From: CAZSNT01 sp964607765
GTDB lineage: Bacteria; Verrucomicrobiota; Lentisphaeria; Oligosphaerales; JABHEG01
DNA: 34,472 nt
Direction of reading: 5' to 3'
Assembly (NCBI GenBank): GCA_964607765.1
Contig: CAZSNT010000112.1
Span: forward strand, 1-34,472
This document shows, in pieces, positions 31,121-34,472 of the stretch. The notes beneath the pieces are model-generated. The model had not been told where the DNA came from, made no database searches, and saw nothing but the letters and a program-made list of their open reading frames with translations. The translations under genes were made by a program, and so were the position numbers. How positions within the stretch are numbered: the stretch's first letter is position 1; the number at the start of each line of letters is the position of its first letter.

Positions 31121-31190
31121 GGACCAATCTCGCTCACCCACGGCACCCGCCTTCGTCGGACTTCGGCGCGGCAAGCGAGGCCGTGGGGGG
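31121..31190. repeat. Dispersed palindromic repeat, copy 1
   Basis: The sequence from 31121 to 31144 is an exact reverse complement of 34433-34456, and 31175-31190 matches the reverse complement of 34417-34432 at 15 of 16 positions. The ends form a cccacggc/gccgtggg hairpin (31137-31144 and 31180-31187) around a 35-bp centre. It lies in the 168-bp gap before the oxidoreductase gene, which it may isolate from the upstream run. Confidence 0.85.
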
Positions 31191-31247
31191 CGTCTCACGG
31201 CTTAACTTGACGCCGCTCAGGCCCGGCCCGAACACAGGAACTGACAG

Positions 31248-32543
31248 ATGCAGACAACCCCGTCACGCCGCGACGCTCTCAAGGGCCTGCTGACAGCAGG
31301 GGCAGCGCCTTTGTTCATCCCTGCCTCTGTCCGGCGCGCAGTCGCACAGCCCGTGCCGAGCGAGCGAATCACCCTCGGCATGATCGGACTCGGCAGTATG
31401 GGCATGCGCCATGTCGAGGGTTTCCTGCAGGAAACAGACTGCCGGATTACCGCTGTCTGCGATGTGGACGCCAAGCGGCGAACCGCTGCAGCTGACCGGA
31501 TCAACGCGCACTACGGCAACACCGACTGCCTCAAGATCCACGACTTCCGCGAACTCCTGCAGCGCGACGACCTCGATACGGTCTGCATCTCAGTGCCCGA
31601 CCACTGGCACGCCGTACTCGCGCTCGCCGCAATACGCGCGGGCAAAGACGTCTACGGTGAGAAGCCGTTGGCGCGAACAGTAGTGGAAGGCAGGGCGATC
31701 TGTGACGCTGTCAAACGCCACAACTGCGTGTGGGAGACCGGCAGCTGGCAGCGTTCCACGGCGCACTTCCGGTTCGGCTGCGAACTCGTGCGCAACGGCC
31801 GAATCGGAGCTCTGCGCCGTGTCGAGGTCGGCATCGGCATCGGCCCCACCACCGGCAACCACCCAACCATGCCCGTACCGGCACACCTCGACTACGACAT
31901 GTGGCTCGGCCCGGCGCCGTGGGCGCCCTACACCGAGCAGCGCTGCCACTGGAACTTCCGCTGGGTCCAGGACTACTCCGGCGGCCAACCCACGGACTGG
32001 GGCGCGCATCACATCGACATCGCGCACTGGGGCATGGGCGTCGACGACACTGGCCCGATCGCGGTCAGCGGCACGGGCGTGTTCCCGGAGGACGGGCTCT
32101 GGGATACCGTGACCACCTACCGCTTCGACTGCACCTACGCCAGCGGTGTGCGACTGGCCGTAGCCAGCAACAATCAGCTCAAGCAAGGCGTACGTTTCAT
32201 TGGCGACGGCGGCTGGATCCACATCACACGCAGTAACGTCCAAACGCATCCTGCCTCACTGCGGCGGGATACCATCGGGCCGCGCGAGATCCATCTCGCC
32301 CGGCCGCGCGGCGACCACCGACAAGGGCATCGCCGCGACTTCCTCGACTGCGTGAAGACCAGGGCACGCACAATCACGGACGCCGAGATCGGACACCGAT
32401 CCATCACCGTCGGGCACCTGGGCAACATTGCCATGCTGCTCGGCCGCAAGATCCGCTGGGACCCCCAACGTGAACAAATCCTGAACGACGACACCGCCTC
32501 GCGCATGCTGCTGCCGAACCTGCGCGCGCCGTGGCGGCTGTGA
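31248..32543 (+). CDS. Gfo/Idh/MocA family oxidoreductase
   Basis: The 431-residue protein has a Tat-like N-terminus (SRRDALKGLLTAGAAPLFIP), a Rossmann NAD(P)-binding domain (ITLGMIGLGSMGMRHVEGF) and the catalytic EKP motif in GKDVYGEKPLARTV. The second half has the typical GGQPTDWGAHHIDIAHWGM and late helices of the secreted oxidoreductases of PVC bacteria. It would oxidise or reduce a sugar hydroxyl, for example at C3 of a glycoside with bound NAD. With DUF1080 and the TIM-barrel isomerase it completes the usual set for 3-keto-glycoside cleavage. The ATG at 31248 has AGGAA upstream. A 168-bp gap with a repeat comes before it; the HEAT protein follows after 15 bp. Confidence 0.9.
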   Translation: MQTTPSRRDALKGLLTAGAAPLFIPASVRRAVAQPVPSERITLGMIGLGSMGMRHVEGFLQETDCRITAVCDVDAKRRTAAADRINAHYGNTDCLKIHDFRELLQRDDLDTVCISVPDHWHAVLALAAIRAGKDVYGEKPLARTVVEGRAICDAVKRHNCVWETGSWQRSTAHFRFGCELVRNGRIGALRRVEVGIGIGPTTGNHPTMPVPAHLDYDMWLGPAPWAPYTEQRCHWNFRWVQDYSGGQPTDWGAHHIDIAHWGMGVDDTGPIAVSGTGVFPEDGLWDTVTTYRFDCTYASGVRLAVASNNQLKQGVRFIGDGGWIHITRSNVQTHPASLRRDTIGPREIHLARPRGDHRQGHRRDFLDCVKTRARTITDAEIGHRSITVGHLGNIAMLLGRKIRWDPQREQILNDDTASRMLLPNLRAPWRL

Positions 32544-32558
32544 AGTTTGAGAGTGCAT

Positions 32559-34412
32559 ATGACTGTCCTCACAGCCTCTTGTTCCGCTCTACTGATCCTG
32601 CTCGCTGCGCCGGCGACACAGGCGCAGACACACTCAGCGCACGGCGACCTGATCCCAGCATCAGAACTCCAGGCGATCTCGCAGTACACGTTCGGCGGAA
32701 GCCGCAAGGCCCTCACCGCCCTCGAGGCGGCCATCCGCAACGCAGCGCCGAACGGGCGCAGTGCCGTTGAAAATGTACTCCTGCGTCTGCTGCAGTCGCG
32801 CGAGGCGACCACGGACTGCAAGCGCTACGTGTGCGCTCAGCTCGGCACGTTCGGCTCGGACCGGACCGTGCCGCGCCTGGAAGGTCTGCTGTTGAGCACA
32901 GAACTCGGCGACAGCGCACGGATGGCGTTGGAGAAGATAGCCTCCACACAGGCACGAGCCGCGCTGAGAAACGCACTCCACACTGCTGAAGGAAGACACC
33001 GCGTCGGTCTGATCAACTCATTGGCGACGCTGCGCGACGAAGCGGCTGCCCCGGCGTTCGCACGGCTGTCGGCTGACGCCGCCCCTGACGTTGCAGCAGC
33101 AGCCGTGGCGGGCCTCGCCGGCCTAGGTACTCCTGAAGCCCTGGAAGCGCTGTCGGGCCCCGATGGCCCGCTGGCCGCTGAGTCGCCGCAGGTGGTGGCG
33201 GCTCGACTGGCCTGCGCCACGCGCGTGGCGCGACGCGGGGATCCACGGGCCGCCCTGGCCGTGTTCGACTCTTACGTCACCGCAGGCCATGCCGATTCGG
33301 TGCGCTCGCTCGCGGCTGTGGGTATCACGGAGATTCGTGGCGCCGAGGCGCTGCCGCTTGTGGAACAGCTTCTCAACGCGCGCTCCTCCATTCTCCGGGA
33401 GACTGCGGCCAAGTGTGCCCGTATCCTGCCGCCCAGCACTGACACAACGCGGTCTCTGAGCGCGCGATTGCCCGCGCTCGACACTCACGCAAAGGTCCTG
33501 CTTCTCGCAGCCCTCGCGGAACGCGGCAACGCGGCGGCCGAGGCGGACATCATCCCGCTCATCGGCAACGGTGAGGACGCCGTGCGGCACGCCGCGTTCC
33601 GGGCGTTGGCCATTCTGGGCCGTGCCCCCGCGGCCCGGGCGGCACTGCAAGCGCTGCTGGCCGGAAGCAGTGCGGCAGCCACGTGCCTGAAGCGCATCCC
33701 GGATCCCGCGGCAGACCGCGTGCTGCTCGAGCACCTGAACGGCTGCGTGACGTGTGACCAGACAGCAGCCATCATCCAGGTTCTTCTCAGCCGCGGCACG
33801 GCCAACTGCACGCCCGCGCTGCTGCAGGCAGCAACGGCTGGCACGGACGCGGTGTCGCGCGAGGCGTGCAAGGCGATCGGGAAGCTGGGCGGGGCGGGAG
33901 ACCTGCCACGCCTTGTGCGAGCCCTGTGCACATTGTCGAAACAAGACCGCCTGGAGACGCTCCGGACTGCCATCGCGGCTGTTGCAGCACGCGATGGCGG
34001 GGCCGAGGCATGTCTCGACGCGGTTCAGCAGCAGATGCCCCAAGCCGGCGTTGCCTGTCAGTGTTCGCTGCTCTGGCTGATCGGCCGCCTCGGGCAGGCA
34101 CGCAGCATCCCAACCGTGGTCGCGGCCTTGGATGCCGGGGATCCACGCGTCAGAGAAGCGGCGATCCGGGCGTTGGCCGAGTGGCCGGATCCCACACCGG
34201 CCGACCGCCTGCTCACTGTTGCTCAGAGCGCCGCCAACCTGGTCCACCACGTTCTCTGTCTGCGCGGGTACCTGCGCATGGCCGAACTGGTGAGCGCAGA
34301 CACACCGAAAAAGGGCCTGCGCATGTGCGAGAAGGCCTTGGCAGCAGCGCGCCGCGATGAAGAGAAAGAACTCGTCGAAGCAACCTGGAAGAAGATCGCC
34401 ACGGCCCCGTAA
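32559..34412 (+). CDS. Secreted HEAT-repeat protein
   Basis: The 617-residue protein has a signal peptide (MTVLTASCSALLILLAAPATQAQ) and then a long run of alpha-helical HEAT-type repeats of about 30-38 residues, such as RVGLINSLATLRDEAAAPAFARLSAD, DSVRSLAAVGITEIRGAEALPLV, and DPRVREAAIRALAEWPDP. Such proteins act as scaffolds that hold other proteins; no enzymatic motif is seen. The chosen start, ATG 32559, follows a TGAGAG ribosome site; a TTG at 32547 would add four residues. It is 15 bp from the oxidoreductase gene and probably the last gene of that run. A role in organising the secreted enzymes is only a guess. Confidence 0.85.
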   Translation: MTVLTASCSALLILLAAPATQAQTHSAHGDLIPASELQAISQYTFGGSRKALTALEAAIRNAAPNGRSAVENVLLRLLQSREATTDCKRYVCAQLGTFGSDRTVPRLEGLLLSTELGDSARMALEKIASTQARAALRNALHTAEGRHRVGLINSLATLRDEAAAPAFARLSADAAPDVAAAAVAGLAGLGTPEALEALSGPDGPLAAESPQVVAARLACATRVARRGDPRAALAVFDSYVTAGHADSVRSLAAVGITEIRGAEALPLVEQLLNARSSILRETAAKCARILPPSTDTTRSLSARLPALDTHAKVLLLAALAERGNAAAEADIIPLIGNGEDAVRHAAFRALAILGRAPAARAALQALLAGSSAAATCLKRIPDPAADRVLLEHLNGCVTCDQTAAIIQVLLSRGTANCTPALLQAATAGTDAVSREACKAIGKLGGAGDLPRLVRALCTLSKQDRLETLRTAIAAVAARDGGAEACLDAVQQQMPQAGVACQCSLLWLIGRLGQARSIPTVVAALDAGDPRVREAAIRALAEWPDPTPADRLLTVAQSAANLVHHVLCLRGYLRMAELVSADTPKKGLRMCEKALAAARRDEEKELVEATWKKIATAP

Positions 34413-34416
34413 AACG

Positions 34417-34456
34417 ACCCCCACGGCCTCGCGCCGTGGGTGAGCGAGATTGGTCC
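34417..34456. repeat. Dispersed palindromic repeat, copy 2 (shortened, inverted)
   Basis: This is an inverted, shorter copy of 31121-31190: the two end sections are present, but the inner roughly 30 bases are missing. It contains a perfect 8-bp hairpin (cccacggc at 34420-34427, gccgtggg at 34433-34440). It begins 4 bp after the HEAT gene stop. No T-tract follows, so a terminator function is uncertain. Confidence 0.85.
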
Positions 34457-34472
34457 GGCAGACCAACGACCT

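Noticed and set aside
34420..34440. Perfect 8-bp hairpin after the HEAT gene as intrinsic terminator
   Set aside because: No T-tract follows, and the hairpin is part of a dispersed repeat.

Overview
The window reads as chromosomal DNA of a GC-rich bacterium of the Planctomycetota-Lentisphaerota-Kiritimatiellota kind. The pointers are a type II pseudopilin with the H-X9-DG signature, a large secreted NPCBM/beta-propeller/CxxCH protein of the HzsA-related kind, a sulfatase, a sialate O-acetylesterase, a DUF1080 protein, secreted Gfo/Idh/MocA and xylose-isomerase-like proteins, and many palindromic dispersed repeats. The phylum is inferred from gene content only; no rRNA or tRNA gene was seen.

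Layout. 1-450: a short MITE-like element (61-216) inserted beside a repeat arm, then a decayed copy of the secreted-protein gene further right. 460-4351: a pseudopilin gene (minus), divergent from a large secreted protein gene of glycosidase-like appearance (plus), followed closely by an M14 carboxypeptidase missing its N-terminal half. 4658-13305: housekeeping and miscellaneous genes: a DnaE-type polymerase, an unknown minus-strand protein, a PilT-type ATPase, a divergent thymidylate-synthase-fold protein, uracil-DNA glycosylase, a GT2 glycosyltransferase, and an RNA 2',3'-cyclic phosphodiesterase that overlaps the GT2 gene tail to tail. 13571-17281: the very large NPCBM/propeller/di-CxxCH protein. 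17282-17680: three tandem copies of a 118-bp palindromic repeat. 17668-22228: a CCA-adding enzyme and a methyltransferase (minus), separated by a 12-bp minisatellite; a GGQ release-factor-like protein; a long inverted repeat; and a PpiC/SurA-type isomerase.

22294-34412 is a polysaccharide/glycoside utilisation region. A minus-strand sialate O-acetylesterase faces away from a long plus-strand gene run that starts at a near-consensus promoter (24479-24507). In order the run holds a tandem carbohydrate-binding protein, an unknown protein, a Tat-exported S1 sulfatase, a small secreted beta-sandwich protein, a DUF1080 (3-keto-glycoside hydrolase/lyase family) protein, a TIM-barrel isomerase/epimerase, a DJ-1/PfpI protein, a Gfo/Idh/MocA oxidoreductase and a HEAT-repeat protein. 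Several of these genes overlap at start and stop codons. Together they fit de-esterification and desulfation of a host or algal glycan and cleavage of glycosidic bonds through 3-keto intermediates; this pathway is inferred.

The clearest unusual signals are the complete small insertion (inverted repeats plus 10-bp direct repeats), the palindromic repeat family whose end supplies the stop codon of two unrelated genes (ung and cca), the divergent thymidylate-synthase-like protein that keeps its key residues, and the gene set of the 3-keto cluster.
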